DNA of 46,561 nt from Gammaproteobacteria bacterium (GTDB lineage: Bacteria; Pseudomonadota; Gammaproteobacteria; S012-40), in contig JAOUMY010000018.1 in the NCBI GenBank assembly GCA_029881255.1, positions 1-46,561 on the forward strand, read 5' to 3'. The translations under genes and the position numbers were made by a program. Position 1 is the first letter of the stretch; the number at the start of each line of letters is the position of its first letter. This document shows, one piece after another, positions 24,947 to 33,637 of this stretch. The notes below the pieces were generated by a model. That model saw only the letters and a list, made by a program, of their open reading frames with translations, was not told where the DNA came from and did not search any database.

Positions 24947-26026
24947 TTATATTGGCACTACCAATCCCGGATTATCTTCTGACGGGTAATACGCTTCATA
25001 CTTATATTTGTTTATATACTTTGGTTTTTTCCATATTTTGTTTGTTGTTGAAAGGTAATTAAAATAGAGTTTAACAGGCTTTCTGTTTGATTTTATAACT
25101 CTCGCAATAGTTTCAACATCCGGATGAGAGTGCCTACTACCGTTTGTCGAAAATAAGTATTTTTGGCAATTTATTAGCTTAAGTAGTTCCATACTCGTAT
25201 TCGACTTACTTCCATGATGTGACACCTTCAGTGCATCAATATTGAGTGTCTCTGCCCCCGTTTGTTCAAGCACCTTTTTTATTGAGCTTTCCAAAACATG
25301 AGAATGGGCATCACCACTAAAAATAATTCGCTTTACTCGGTTGTCATCGTATATATCCGTATATTCTGCGAGAAAGGCAATACTGCTGCCATTAGGGGCA
25401 GTGCTGTCCGGTTCGAAAGTCCCTCTGGCCAGTTGTTCAATATCTGGCTCCCCGAGCACATCGGGCTGAAGTGCAGTTGGAGTTTCCTCCAGCATCTCAT
25501 CTAAAGTCTGCTCCTTTAGTAGAGAGTCGAGATCTTTATTCCATTTGTTTAGTAGATCATCCAGTTGTTCGCCTCCGGGAGAAAGTAAGGTAATAATCAA
25601 TCCACCGGGAAGCTTTACTGGATCTACATGCTCAACATCTTGTAAATATATTGCCCGATTTCCATACTGAGAATTCCAACTAAATCCCTTATCCTCAATA
25701 TATTTTGTAAAATATTCCGCTTGGCGAGCACCCAACGTATCGTCGATCATTTCACGTCCATTGAACCAGATTTCACTTATATGGTCCGTCGTAACGCGTT
25801 TGTCTGCAATAAACGGCACTGCACCCGCAATATGATCTCCATCAATATGCGTAAGAACCAGAAGCTCAAACGTGATATCTGGATTCTTATCAATTCGATC
25901 CATAATGAGCCTGTATGTTGATTTATATCCACAGTCAATTAGAATTCTGTTAGGATTTTTTGGATTTCCATACTCTATCCAAAGTGCATCACCTTCTCTT
26001 GCGGGTAACATTTCAATAGTAAACAT
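24947..26026 (-). CDS. ComEC-type metallo-beta-lactamase-fold hydrolase, stand-alone
   Basis: 359 residues, no signal or membrane segment. The MBL motif is HIDGDH at 60-65 (H60, D62, D64, H65), with D239 (IIFSGDAH) and H270/H271 (LKVSHHGSKSN), the pattern of the soluble domain of ComEC/Rec2. The opening 'MLPAREGDALWIEYG..ILIDCG' is typical of short stand-alone relatives. These are presumed nucleases or phosphodiesterases and often sit next to effector or protease genes. An acidic insert lies at ~150-210. It starts 3 nt after the CHAT gene stop, so both are tightly co-translated. In this context it could be a nuclease effector or an activity that controls the protease. Substrate unproven. Confidence 0.85.
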   Translation of the reverse strand: MFTIEMLPAREGDALWIEYGNPKNPNRILIDCGYKSTYRLIMDRIDKNPDITFELLVLTHIDGDHIAGAVPFIADKRVTTDHISEIWFNGREMIDDTLGARQAEYFTKYIEDKGFSWNSQYGNRAIYLQDVEHVDPVKLPGGLIITLLSPGGEQLDDLLNKWNKDLDSLLKEQTLDEMLEETPTALQPDVLGEPDIEQLARGTFEPDSTAPNGSSIAFLAEYTDIYDDNRVKRIIFSGDAHSHVLESSIKKVLEQTGAETLNIDALKVSHHGSKSNTSMELLKLINCQKYLFSTNGSRHSHPDVETIARVIKSNRKPVKLYFNYLSTTNKIWKKPKYINKYKYEAYYPSEDNPGLVVPI

Positions 26027-26029
26027 GAA

Positions 26030-28825
26030 TTATACTCCCGATTGCCCAACAACTTCCCAGTCCGCGTCGCCCAATGCCGTTAATGCCATAACCATTGGCG
26101 TACCTTTTTCAAGCATACGACATCGTACATTTCTCAAAACACTTCCAAAGGGAGTTGAACTAGGTAGATTTGCTAATTCTTCGATTATCTCCGCTGCGAG
26201 AGGAGCAGCCTGGCGCCCCAGTATTCGCGCAATTGTGCTGACAACGATTACCGCGCCCTCCGTATGAAAACGAAACGCGATATTTTCATAACTAATATCA
26301 GCCAGAGACGTCTCACAGCCGATTAAAAGAAATACTGGATGCGTTAGTTGCGGTACATGAGCAGTTTTGATCAGATCGCTGTTGAGATTCGGTGGCTGAC
26401 CAATATCGAGCTCGGGTGTACCGTAGTCATCTTCCTCCTGATGCACAATTAAAGTCAGCAAAGACGGATTAATATCTGCAACCGCACCTTTCCACTCATC
26501 CCAGTTGTGAACTTCCCGAAACTTGCCAACTACAGCCTTAATCCGTTCAATCATCTTCTTGGTTGCATCTGGGTCCGACGGAGGATTCGCTTTGTCTGTT
26601 GCACCGACAACAGCTGAGACAGTCGGATTAAGAATTCTATCGCCTAAAAGAACTGGCTCAGAGATCACTCTTGCGTCTCCATTAATATCTTCCTCATCAG
26701 GTCTGTGCGCACGACGTTCAATAATGCATCGAATCCCCCAAAAAGCTACTGGACAAATAATTTGATCTTCCGGTTGATCAGGACAACCTCCTGGACATCG
26801 ACCGCTGTCTAGTGAATCATTTCTCGCAAATTCCAAGGCCCTTGCAGCATTGACACATAATGCAGCGGTTGGCTCGGGAGCTGGAAAGTCGTAAAAGAAT
26901 TCGATAGGGAGGACTTTTGTCGGATCAGCAATAATGAGTTGTATATGCGAAACATTTGATAGATTGAAGCCCTGAACCGTCTGGAGGTACTTACGAAACG
27001 AGGCACCTTTTTGAGCAAGACGGCGCAACAATTTGGTACTTCCGGACGCGAACAGGCCACTAAAATCATCTGGATTTTCCGTTATTTGTCCTATAGATGC
27101 ACCAATGATTTTTATAAGACCTTGTATATCCTGATGGTCCCATTTCAGTACCGCGGCCTGGCTTCCCCCTGAGAGATGTACTTGAGACAGACCAGCGATA
27201 TCATTGACAACCATTGCTAAATCAAAATTTAAACGTTCATCAAGTCCGTTTAATACTCTTCTTGGCACAGCATCGAGAACAAAAGAGTACTCACACGATT
27301 TACGTCCTACTGGGGCAATTAATATCCCGGTCTGCAATACTCGATTCTTATGTAGTAGAGTTATACGCGCGTGAAGTTCAACAATTCTGGCAGGCGTGTG
27401 GATAGAAAATCGACATACCTCACTATCGCCAACTGATGGCAAGTCTATGTGTTGAACCTGAGGAGCTTCGCTTACATTCTGCTCCCAGAATACGACTGTC
27501 AGTTGATGAGACCGACCATCGTCAAGTGGTTGTAATTTTGGAAATGCTTCAACACTCGCCAAATATTCTGAATTTCGAGCTCCCACAAAAACAAGTACTT
27601 CATACGGTTTATTTCGAACCAGAGGCTTATCGGTAACCGGGCTGTCTTTCCCCGGCATGGATATACCTGCTTGAAGGTAACGAGGGACGTTACTCTTGTC
27701 GTCATCCTGCTGAAGTTGCATTACTGTATGCCCAATAGCACTCGCCTCATCCGACTCGCGCAAAAAGCCATAATCCAGATGAACTTTTTCGATTTCCCGC
27801 CCCGCTTCTTCCCGAAGAAGAGTAGACTTCGGCAGACGCAAGAGCATAGCCGAAGAATTATCGATGGTAATCGACCTTGAGGCATTCTCCGGACGTTGCA
27901 AAATTTTTCCCAAGGTATGAACTCGATCTGAGATCCGTGACTTCGCAATAAGCCTCTCATCGATCACCAGCAAACCATTGCCTCCCGATACCTCAGTAAA
28001 CGCACAATCTATTGGAAGATTGTGCGACAGCACCTCTATCGCCTTGATCAGATTTTCTGCACCAGATGCAGGATTCGTCGCATTAATTAGGTATGCACCA
28101 TTGGCTTCTACCCCTCGGAAAAGAGGCGACAGATCTTCATAACGCATACCAGGATCTATTGGTTGACTAATGCACAAATATAAAAGGTCGGCGGATACGC
28201 CTCCCAGTCTTAAAGATTCCCTTGATAATTCTTCAACTACGTGACTGAGACTTAATCCTTCGCAAACAAGAATATCGCACTCTGTATGGCGCCTGTTCAA
28301 TTCTAAGACTTTATAAACGCAACCATTCCATCTATCCATTCCCTGGAGTGAATGACCAATGCCCCATCCAACAGGATGAGAAAAGTAGCCAATTCTAATT
28401 GGCCAGCGAAATCTTGGAATAGTCTTGGGTGCCGGCATAGAAACGAAATACGACCAGTGATCAATACCTGGTGTAACTTGGCTTGTGTGCTGTTTTAAAT
28501 AAATCCAGAACGCAATAGGGTCTATCTGTCCTGAACATTTCAGAGATATTCGCCTCTCATAAATTTGTGCTTTTCTTACTATAGCTACTAAAGTTTCGGA
28601 TCGAAGTTTTGATGACCAACTACCCGCCTCTATTGGCAACGAATCCACAAACCAGCTAAGTACATTTTCCCTATTATTTTCTAGGAGAGACAATAGGCCG
28701 TTCTCTTGCTCAGACGTGGAAAGTCCAATTCTTAACTCTTCCGGCACCAATCCCAAAGCAAGAATTGCTATCGCTAGATCTGACTCAGAAAGTTGCGCAC
28801 CCCAAGTTCCCAATATTCCTCGCAT
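26030..28825 (-). CDS. Large CHAT-domain (caspase-like) protease
   Basis: 931 residues. The C-terminal CHAT domain is recognised by: LIIADPTKVLPIEFFYDFP at ~623-641, equivalent to the 'PWELL' strand; a CP.AFWGIR..IER segment near 691-705; the proposed catalytic H795 (LTLIVHQEEDD) and C837 (PVFLLIGCETS); and the ending GDADWEV. An N-terminal helical segment (~1-95) could be an adaptor domain. Residues ~140-310 look like a further alpha/beta domain (IRIGYFSHPVGWG, SADLLYLCISQP), and a beta-rich part follows (~410-560). CHAT proteins are cysteine proteases activated by a partner or ligand. ATG 28825 is preferred over 28831 since GGGAGG then lies 7 nt upstream. It is the second gene of a three-gene operon with a DUF2235 hydrolase and an MBL hydrolase. 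Confidence 0.8.
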   Translation of the reverse strand: MRGILGTWGAQLSESDLAIAILALGLVPEELRIGLSTSEQENGLLSLLENNRENVLSWFVDSLPIEAGSWSSKLRSETLVAIVRKAQIYERRISLKCSGQIDPIAFWIYLKQHTSQVTPGIDHWSYFVSMPAPKTIPRFRWPIRIGYFSHPVGWGIGHSLQGMDRWNGCVYKVLELNRRHTECDILVCEGLSLSHVVEELSRESLRLGGVSADLLYLCISQPIDPGMRYEDLSPLFRGVEANGAYLINATNPASGAENLIKAIEVLSHNLPIDCAFTEVSGGNGLLVIDERLIAKSRISDRVHTLGKILQRPENASRSITIDNSSAMLLRLPKSTLLREEAGREIEKVHLDYGFLRESDEASAIGHTVMQLQQDDDKSNVPRYLQAGISMPGKDSPVTDKPLVRNKPYEVLVFVGARNSEYLASVEAFPKLQPLDDGRSHQLTVVFWEQNVSEAPQVQHIDLPSVGDSEVCRFSIHTPARIVELHARITLLHKNRVLQTGILIAPVGRKSCEYSFVLDAVPRRVLNGLDERLNFDLAMVVNDIAGLSQVHLSGGSQAAVLKWDHQDIQGLIKIIGASIGQITENPDDFSGLFASGSTKLLRRLAQKGASFRKYLQTVQGFNLSNVSHIQLIIADPTKVLPIEFFYDFPAPEPTAALCVNAARALEFARNDSLDSGRCPGGCPDQPEDQIICPVAFWGIRCIIERRAHRPDEEDINGDARVISEPVLLGDRILNPTVSAVVGATDKANPPSDPDATKKMIERIKAVVGKFREVHNWDEWKGAVADINPSLLTLIVHQEEDDYGTPELDIGQPPNLNSDLIKTAHVPQLTHPVFLLIGCETSLADISYENIAFRFHTEGAVIVVSTIARILGRQAAPLAAEIIEELANLPSSTPFGSVLRNVRCRMLEKGTPMVMALTALGDADWEVVGQSGV

Positions 28826-28886
28826 GGACATACCTCCCTACATTTTTCTCGAGCAAATCGATTTACCCCAATTAACCACGAGAAAG

Positions 28887-29966
28887 CTATACACACGGTT
28901 TTCCTCTTACTATTCGTGTGGTATTGACAGTTTTGGCATTGGGACTTTTCTCGAGATAGACTCCAAGATTCTCCGGCGAATAATGGCTAGCACTGTGATG
29001 CATACGATCAATACAGGTTTGGTGTAGTACCTCGCAACTGTCAGTATATTGACCGATCTTCCTCGTGATTGGCCCCATTACTCTATACATAGTCGTCATC
29101 GAATCGTTTAAGACTGAATTGAAGCACGGACGAAAATATTGAATATAATTATTATCCACTTCAAGACCAAGTACCTCTGCATGTTCTACTATCCAATGTA
29201 AAGATTCATTAGCCAAGCCATCCGGGTCATAGCTTCCACCCACATTGCTATGAACACCAGGAAACCAGGCTTGGACTAGCTGCCCACTCCAGTCAGCGGG
29301 GCGCCTCCAGATATCTGGAACGAACGGCTTTCTTTTTTCATCTACTGCGATGGCGTGTATTGCATTTTCAATTTTCGAATGTAAACCTACGGCATGGTAT
29401 TGGTATTTTTTCTTGTTGAATATTTGTCCAAGCAAACCAGGAGCACCTAACGCGCCAACTGTATCCCAAACACCGATCATGCGGATTAACGGACAAGGGC
29501 GTGTTCCCTTGACTTTTCGAAATGCCTTCTTCCACTGAGGTGAATCGGGTCCATCATTTCTTTCATAGCAGGCATATATTTCCGGAACATAATAGTCGTC
29601 ATCCTTTTCGATAAGACCGATTTTATACATGAATCCAGCAAGGCTACGTACAGTAAAGGCGCCACGACTAAACCCAAAGAAATAAAGTTCATCATCTTGC
29701 TCATAGTTATAAACGATGAAGCGGTATAGATTGCGAATATTCTCCTCGATTCCATGACCAAAGGCTCCGCCCGTAAATCGATCAGTAAATCCCCCCGTAC
29801 CTATACCGTCATGATAGTAAACTATCTGGTCTACACCTTGACTTGACCGAGGCTTGATAGCACGCGCTAGTTTAGTTACGTTTGTTGGGCGTCTTTTTCC
29901 AGTCTTCTTGTCGATCTGATCGCGAATATTCCAAGTACCATCAGCACAGATAACTATTCTTTTCAT
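28887..29966 (-). CDS. DUF2235 alpha/beta hydrolase (lipase-like)
   Basis: 359 residues, opening with RIVICADGTWN. The nucleophile is S100 in FFGFSRGAFTVR, the acid probably D168 (MIGVWDTVGALG) and the base H239 (FPGVHSNVGGSYD). This is a complete Ser-Asp-His set of the DUF2235 family, which includes Tle1 phospholipases. There is no signal peptide or membrane anchor, unlike the homologue at 9700-11187, and the chain ends soon after the domain. AGGAGT lies 8 nt before the chosen ATG at 29966; a GTG 18 bp upstream is in frame. It is the first gene of the operon with the CHAT protease and the MBL hydrolase. Acting on membranes when released is plausible but inferred. Confidence 0.87.
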   Translation of the reverse strand: MKRIVICADGTWNIRDQIDKKTGKRRPTNVTKLARAIKPRSSQGVDQIVYYHDGIGTGGFTDRFTGGAFGHGIEENIRNLYRFIVYNYEQDDELYFFGFSRGAFTVRSLAGFMYKIGLIEKDDDYYVPEIYACYERNDGPDSPQWKKAFRKVKGTRPCPLIRMIGVWDTVGALGAPGLLGQIFNKKKYQYHAVGLHSKIENAIHAIAVDEKRKPFVPDIWRRPADWSGQLVQAWFPGVHSNVGGSYDPDGLANESLHWIVEHAEVLGLEVDNNYIQYFRPCFNSVLNDSMTTMYRVMGPITRKIGQYTDSCEVLHQTCIDRMHHSASHYSPENLGVYLEKSPNAKTVNTTRIVRGKPCV

Positions 29967-29995
29967 ATCAAGCACTCCTTGCACAGCATCTATTC

Positions 29996-30024
29996 AATAT
30001 ATAATGCTGAACAAACGAAAACAA
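29996..30024 (-). promoter_or_regulatory. Possible promoter of the DUF2235-CHAT-MBL operon
   Basis: On the minus strand TTGTTT (30019-30024), 17 nt, TATATT (29996-30001), 30 bp upstream of the chosen start. The -35 match is weak. Confidence 0.35.
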
Positions 30025-30717
30025 TTCATATTGTTATGCCATCGTTTCATTCCCTATCGCTACAATCGGATATTAATTTGAGACATCGCAGATCAACTGC
30101 AATAGCCTGATGACATCTGCAATTTAGTGTATGTAGATTGTAGTAACGCGAATATGTAACTGGTAACTAACTTCAGCATTGAAATGTGTACAAATTGAAT
30201 TGTTAAGCACCAACCGACAACACACGAAAATAATATAGCCGAAAGTTTTACTGTCACTCCCATCTGCCAAAATCAAACACGCTGCAATATGCGAGTGAAA
30301 ACGGTAATGCAATGGTTGATATCTGGTCTTGTTCGCTCTATGGAAACTGTGCTGATATAAAAATGGATACCTTGTTTACATGCTTTTGCATCTAGTTATC
30401 CTCTGAAGGATGCCATTGAGGTGTCAATACAAGCTGACTCTCTACGAGTTGTCATGTGTCAACCTCTGCGCAGCATTTTGCTTATTGATTGACCCAGTAT
30501 TTAGATCCTGGGGTTTCGCAATCCCACCACAGTAGGGCTTACTTATCTACAAAAAGGATCTTGGGCTTGCCCTTGTCCCACTTTGTTTCAAAATATAAAT
30601 CTGAGAAACTGGTCAACATATTTCATGTATCTTTTTCATTTATAAAGACCTATTTCCCTATATTTCCGGCATTTTTTGACGATAAATATTCTAGCAAATA
30701 CTGCTAGGAGATTTAGA
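30025..30717. other. Long intergenic region between divergent genes
   Basis: About 690 bp without a convincing gene; frames present are short, lack ribosome sites and have no protein-like pattern. It must hold the promoter of the small gene at 30718. No tRNA-like or repeat structure was recognised. Confidence 0.5.
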
Positions 30718-30930
30718 ATGAGTATGAAAATTAGAGGCAAAGTAGTTGCCGAGATGTCGCTTATCCAATTAGAAGGTTGGGCTGGTCACCCTGGTAAGGC
30801 CGGTGAACACGCCAGAGCAGAAATCAAGAGACGGACAGGCAAAGAGATCGCACGTCCGCCAAAAGGAACAAAGGCTCCTAAGTTCGAAACCCCAGTTGCG
30901 AACGACGACGCGAAAGAAGAAGCCGCCTAA
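30718..30930 (+). CDS. Small basic protein of unknown function
   Basis: 70 residues beginning MSMKIRGKVVAEMSL. I do not recognise the family. The N-terminal half could form a strand and helix (KVVAEMSLIQLEGWAG). The middle is rich in Lys, Arg and Gly (HPGKAGEHARAEIKRRTGK, then PPKGTKAPK) and the tail is acidic (NDDAKEEAA), a layout often seen in nucleic-acid-binding small proteins, though this is only a resemblance. The ribosome site is good (AGGAG, 8 nt upstream) and a textbook terminator follows within 12 bp. So this is an independent, probably well expressed gene and not a chance frame. It faces away from the defence-like operon and toward the biosynthetic cluster's end; no link is evident. 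Confidence 0.7.
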   Translation: MSMKIRGKVVAEMSLIQLEGWAGHPGKAGEHARAEIKRRTGKEIARPPKGTKAPKFETPVANDDAKEEAA

Positions 30931-30941
30931 TTATTGTTCCA

Positions 30942-30978
30942 AAAAAAATCCCTCTTCCTTTGGAAGAGGGATTTTTTT
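30942..30978 (+). terminator. Strong Rho-independent terminator
   Basis: 17-bp perfect stem including A/T flanks: AAAAAAATCCCTCTTCC (30942-30958), loop TTT, complement at 30962-30978 ending in a run of seven Ts. It lies 11 bp after the small gene. Because of the flanking A-tract it can also work on the other strand and stop leftward transcripts. Confidence 0.9.
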
Positions 30979-31346
30979 ATTAGAGCTTTCAATCCTCACC
31001 CGGCCTGTTGTATCGGGGAGCTTTCCACAGGCAAGTTTGCATCCATCCAATCCTGCTTGCCTTCCGTAATTTCGCCTTTCGTTAGTAGTTGAAACATTAT
31101 CATTTGCATCCACGTCGTTCCTGATATTTCTTAGGAACATTTAAATATATCAGTTGGCCGATCAGACAATTCCTCAAGCATATTCGTTTTCCTATTGATT
31201 GACGAAAACTGGTATAATTTTCTCACGATCTGATTCTTTACAACTGCTAACATCGTATAATTCCTCGTTCTACTATCGGTGTTTAGCCCACTATACGCAA
31301 GCATAGGATAGCAATCTTTGCTTACCTTACGAACACACAATTGGCA
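30979..31346. other. Intergenic region at the end of the biosynthetic operon
   Basis: 368 bp between the terminator and the end of the lipase-like lipoprotein gene. A leftward 69-codon frame (31131-31340) has only a GTG start and no ribosome site. Nothing else seen. Confidence 0.5.
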
Positions 31347-32633
31347 TTAATGTATTTTCTCTACACTAATCTCTGGAGGGCTCTTCGCTGTCTCATCGAT
31401 CCAAGTCGCAGTGTCGAGTTTAAGGTATTTATCAAAGAACTGTCTTATGCTCTCTGAAAGTAACTCATGCACACGGTAGGCATTTAAATCACTATTGCCA
31501 ATCCGAGAATCCGGAAAATCCCACTGATCTTGCAGACGTGCCCCATCTCCGAACGACGAATGGGTAAAATCTTTAAAGCGTAAAAGATAGGTATCATCAT
31601 GCATCGTTGCGAATAATTGTTCACCATCGAACATATGTTCTATCAACGTATCGTCTCTAACGAACAATGCAAACGGTTTTGAAAGATTTGTATCATCACT
31701 ATGGAAAATCGTTCCATCCATATCGACTCCCGCTTTCACTCGATCATCCTGTACCGCAGTATGATACGAAGTCGCACCACCATAAGAATGACCGAATACT
31801 CCTATCTGATTCATTGAAACACGAGAAAACAAAAAACTGCTTGGATCCCGGTTCATCGATTCAATTTCATCCAATACAAAGCGTTGATCTTTAATCCAAA
31901 TAGGCCCATGTGCCCCAAAGTCATTCTTTGGTAGACTAACAGCTGGCCGAAACTTACCGTCAGAATGCACGTGCGCTATGCCGTAGGGGTGTATAATCGA
32001 GACAACTATATAGCCGTGACTTGCAATGTCAGCTATCCATGCGGGATTCAAGCCCTGAATAAATTCCAATTCGTACCCATCTGCGCTTACGATCTCCTGC
32101 CATAAGGCATGTGCCCCGTGCCCATGGGAATAGACTAACAGGGGGTAAGCGTCTAACCGGTTATCGATTTCAGCATTTAAATAAACATTCCAAAAGGCAT
32201 TATCGAAATTTCTGTACGCTATGTCAGGAGAGACACCACCAAGTCTGAAAGCAAATTGTTCCTTCTCAAAGTCGTTTACAACTTTGAATTTAGGAAGAGA
32301 CTCATCAAGAACCGCTGGAAAATGGACACGTATAAAAATAGAGCGCTTGCCACCCACTTCCTTTGCCAAGGTCTCATCCCTGGATTCGTCCTCAAGCCAA
32401 AAGTCTCTTACACCGACAGCATGTTTCCCACTCCAGATGGGGCTTTCAAACGGGCTATCAATTCGAGATGAGGTACGAGCTAGCTCTCCCTCTACCTCTA
32501 CCTCCACACTATCGCAGGAAAATATAATTATCGAAAATGACAATAGAACAATATTACTTAACTGAAACCTGACAAATAGACTGTTCCACAACAAAATCCG
32601 CGCATATGCCAGGCAACCAGCTTTGTAACACAT
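31347..32633 (-). CDS. PAF-acetylhydrolase-like alpha/beta hydrolase, probable lipoprotein
   Basis: 428 residues from ATG 32633 (GGGAGA 9-10 nt upstream; the frame runs on to 32903 into the PPTase gene). A hydrophobic stretch ends in IIIFSC followed by DS, a plausible lipobox, so the enzyme is probably a lipid-anchored periplasmic protein. Motifs of the platelet-activating-factor acetylhydrolase family are visible: YPLLVYSHGHGAH (oxyanion strand), GVFGHSYGGAT (nucleophile Ser), GVDMDGTIF (acid) and FKDFTHSSFGD (His). Such enzymes cleave acyl groups from lipids. It is the last gene of the biosynthetic operon, and a role in removing an acyl chain from the product or in self-protection is inferred. 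The long n-region makes the start uncertain. Confidence 0.75.
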   Translation of the reverse strand: MCYKAGCLAYARILLWNSLFVRFQLSNIVLLSFSIIIFSCDSVEVEVEGELARTSSRIDSPFESPIWSGKHAVGVRDFWLEDESRDETLAKEVGGKRSIFIRVHFPAVLDESLPKFKVVNDFEKEQFAFRLGGVSPDIAYRNFDNAFWNVYLNAEIDNRLDAYPLLVYSHGHGAHALWQEIVSADGYELEFIQGLNPAWIADIASHGYIVVSIIHPYGIAHVHSDGKFRPAVSLPKNDFGAHGPIWIKDQRFVLDEIESMNRDPSSFLFSRVSMNQIGVFGHSYGGATSYHTAVQDDRVKAGVDMDGTIFHSDDTNLSKPFALFVRDDTLIEHMFDGEQLFATMHDDTYLLRFKDFTHSSFGDGARLQDQWDFPDSRIGNSDLNAYRVHELLSESIRQFFDKYLKLDTATWIDETAKSPPEISVEKIH

Positions 32634-32731
32634 AAAACATGTTCTCCCACTTTTACTGCTTGTTATCGTTAGTTCCTTTACCCCTGAAAAATACAAATAG
32701 ACTGAAACAATTCCTCGAAAAACAAACCAGT

Positions 32732-33520
32732 TCAATGCGTAATCAACTTCTTGTATGAAATAGGCAAATCTACTTCTCTTATATTCTTGCCTGGAACAAT
32801 ATTTCTTATTCGTACTGAATATTTCTGTTCTTTTTCCCCGCAATCCATTTTTGCGAGAGACATTTTGTGTATATTGCTGTACTGAATCTGCCAAAAATGC
32901 CAACGCTCCGCCTTATCATAAATTTTTGGAGAGAACTCTATGCTTATACTTCCATGTCGACAAATGGAAAAACTAAACAAATCCAGTGGCATTGACAACC
33001 CCTTTCCACAGGCCTTAATATAGGACTCCTTTAACGTCCAGAGGTCAAAAAACCTTTCGGTTTGTTTATCAAATGGTAATGCGGTAAGTTGTTCGCGTTC
33101 TATAGGCGAAAAATAACTGTTTACAATATTTGGAATATCCTCTACTTCTTTTATCTTCTCAACATCCACGCCTACTTCGCCTCCAAGCGTAATTGCTGCC
33201 ACAGTTAGCTCATCCGTATGGGAAAGATTAAATTTAAGAGGTATTTTCAGATTACTATTGCTAGCGTACGGCTTTCCATATTCATTTTTTTCGAATTCCC
33301 ATTGTTCTGGTGCAATATCGCGCGCATACTGAGACAATACTGTTCGAATCATCGCACGAGTAACTAAGTATTGATTCCTGTGTTTTTCAAAGAAAAATCT
33401 ATCATGTTGCTCACGTTCATCAGCGCTCAACATATCATAGTAACCCGATAGCAGGTTAAATTCTTTTACCTGTTCACTGCGGCAAATCCAAAGATGAATT
33501 TCACTACTCGCAACCCTCAT
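32732..33520 (-). CDS. Sfp-type 4'-phosphopantetheinyl transferase
   Basis: 262 residues. Family motifs are complete: FNLSHTDELTVAAI (~98-110), the Mg-binding GVDVEKI (D119, E121), and FFDLWTLKESYIKACGKGL with W161, K164, E165 and K169. It transfers phosphopantetheine from CoA to the serine of carrier proteins, here the acyl carrier domain of the FAAL protein and the PKS/NRPS carriers. Its place in the operon indicates a cluster-specific enzyme. ATG at 33520 is chosen because AGGAAG lies 5-6 nt upstream; an ATG at 33568 is in frame but poorly preceded. It lies between the racemase and the lipase-like gene. Confidence 0.93.
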   Translation of the reverse strand: MRVASSEIHLWICRSEQVKEFNLLSGYYDMLSADEREQHDRFFFEKHRNQYLVTRAMIRTVLSQYARDIAPEQWEFEKNEYGKPYASNSNLKIPLKFNLSHTDELTVAAITLGGEVGVDVEKIKEVEDIPNIVNSYFSPIEREQLTALPFDKQTERFFDLWTLKESYIKACGKGLSMPLDLFSFSICRHGSISIEFSPKIYDKAERWHFWQIQYSNIHKMSLAKMDCGEKEQKYSVRIRNIVPGKNIREVDLPISYKKLITH

Positions 33521-33637
33521 TTCTACTTCCTGCACTTCTGAGCAACCTATTTTATCCCGGTCACCCATTTAGTCTCGATCACAGGATCGCTCTCAAGTGG
33601 TTTGAGATGAAGCATATATGATGAATTCACATACTAA

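Noticed and set aside
30124-30312. Leftward 62-codon frame in the long gap upstream of the DUF2235 gene
   Set aside because: No ribosome site, no protein-like pattern, and composition typical of non-coding DNA.
31131-31340. Leftward 69-codon frame downstream of the biosynthetic operon
   Set aside because: GTG start without ribosome site; sequence shows no conserved-looking pattern.
32634-32903. N-terminal extension of the PAF-acetylhydrolase-like protein into the PPTase gene
   Set aside because: The extension overlaps 172 bp of a clear PPTase coding region in another frame and would place the lipobox far from the N-terminus.
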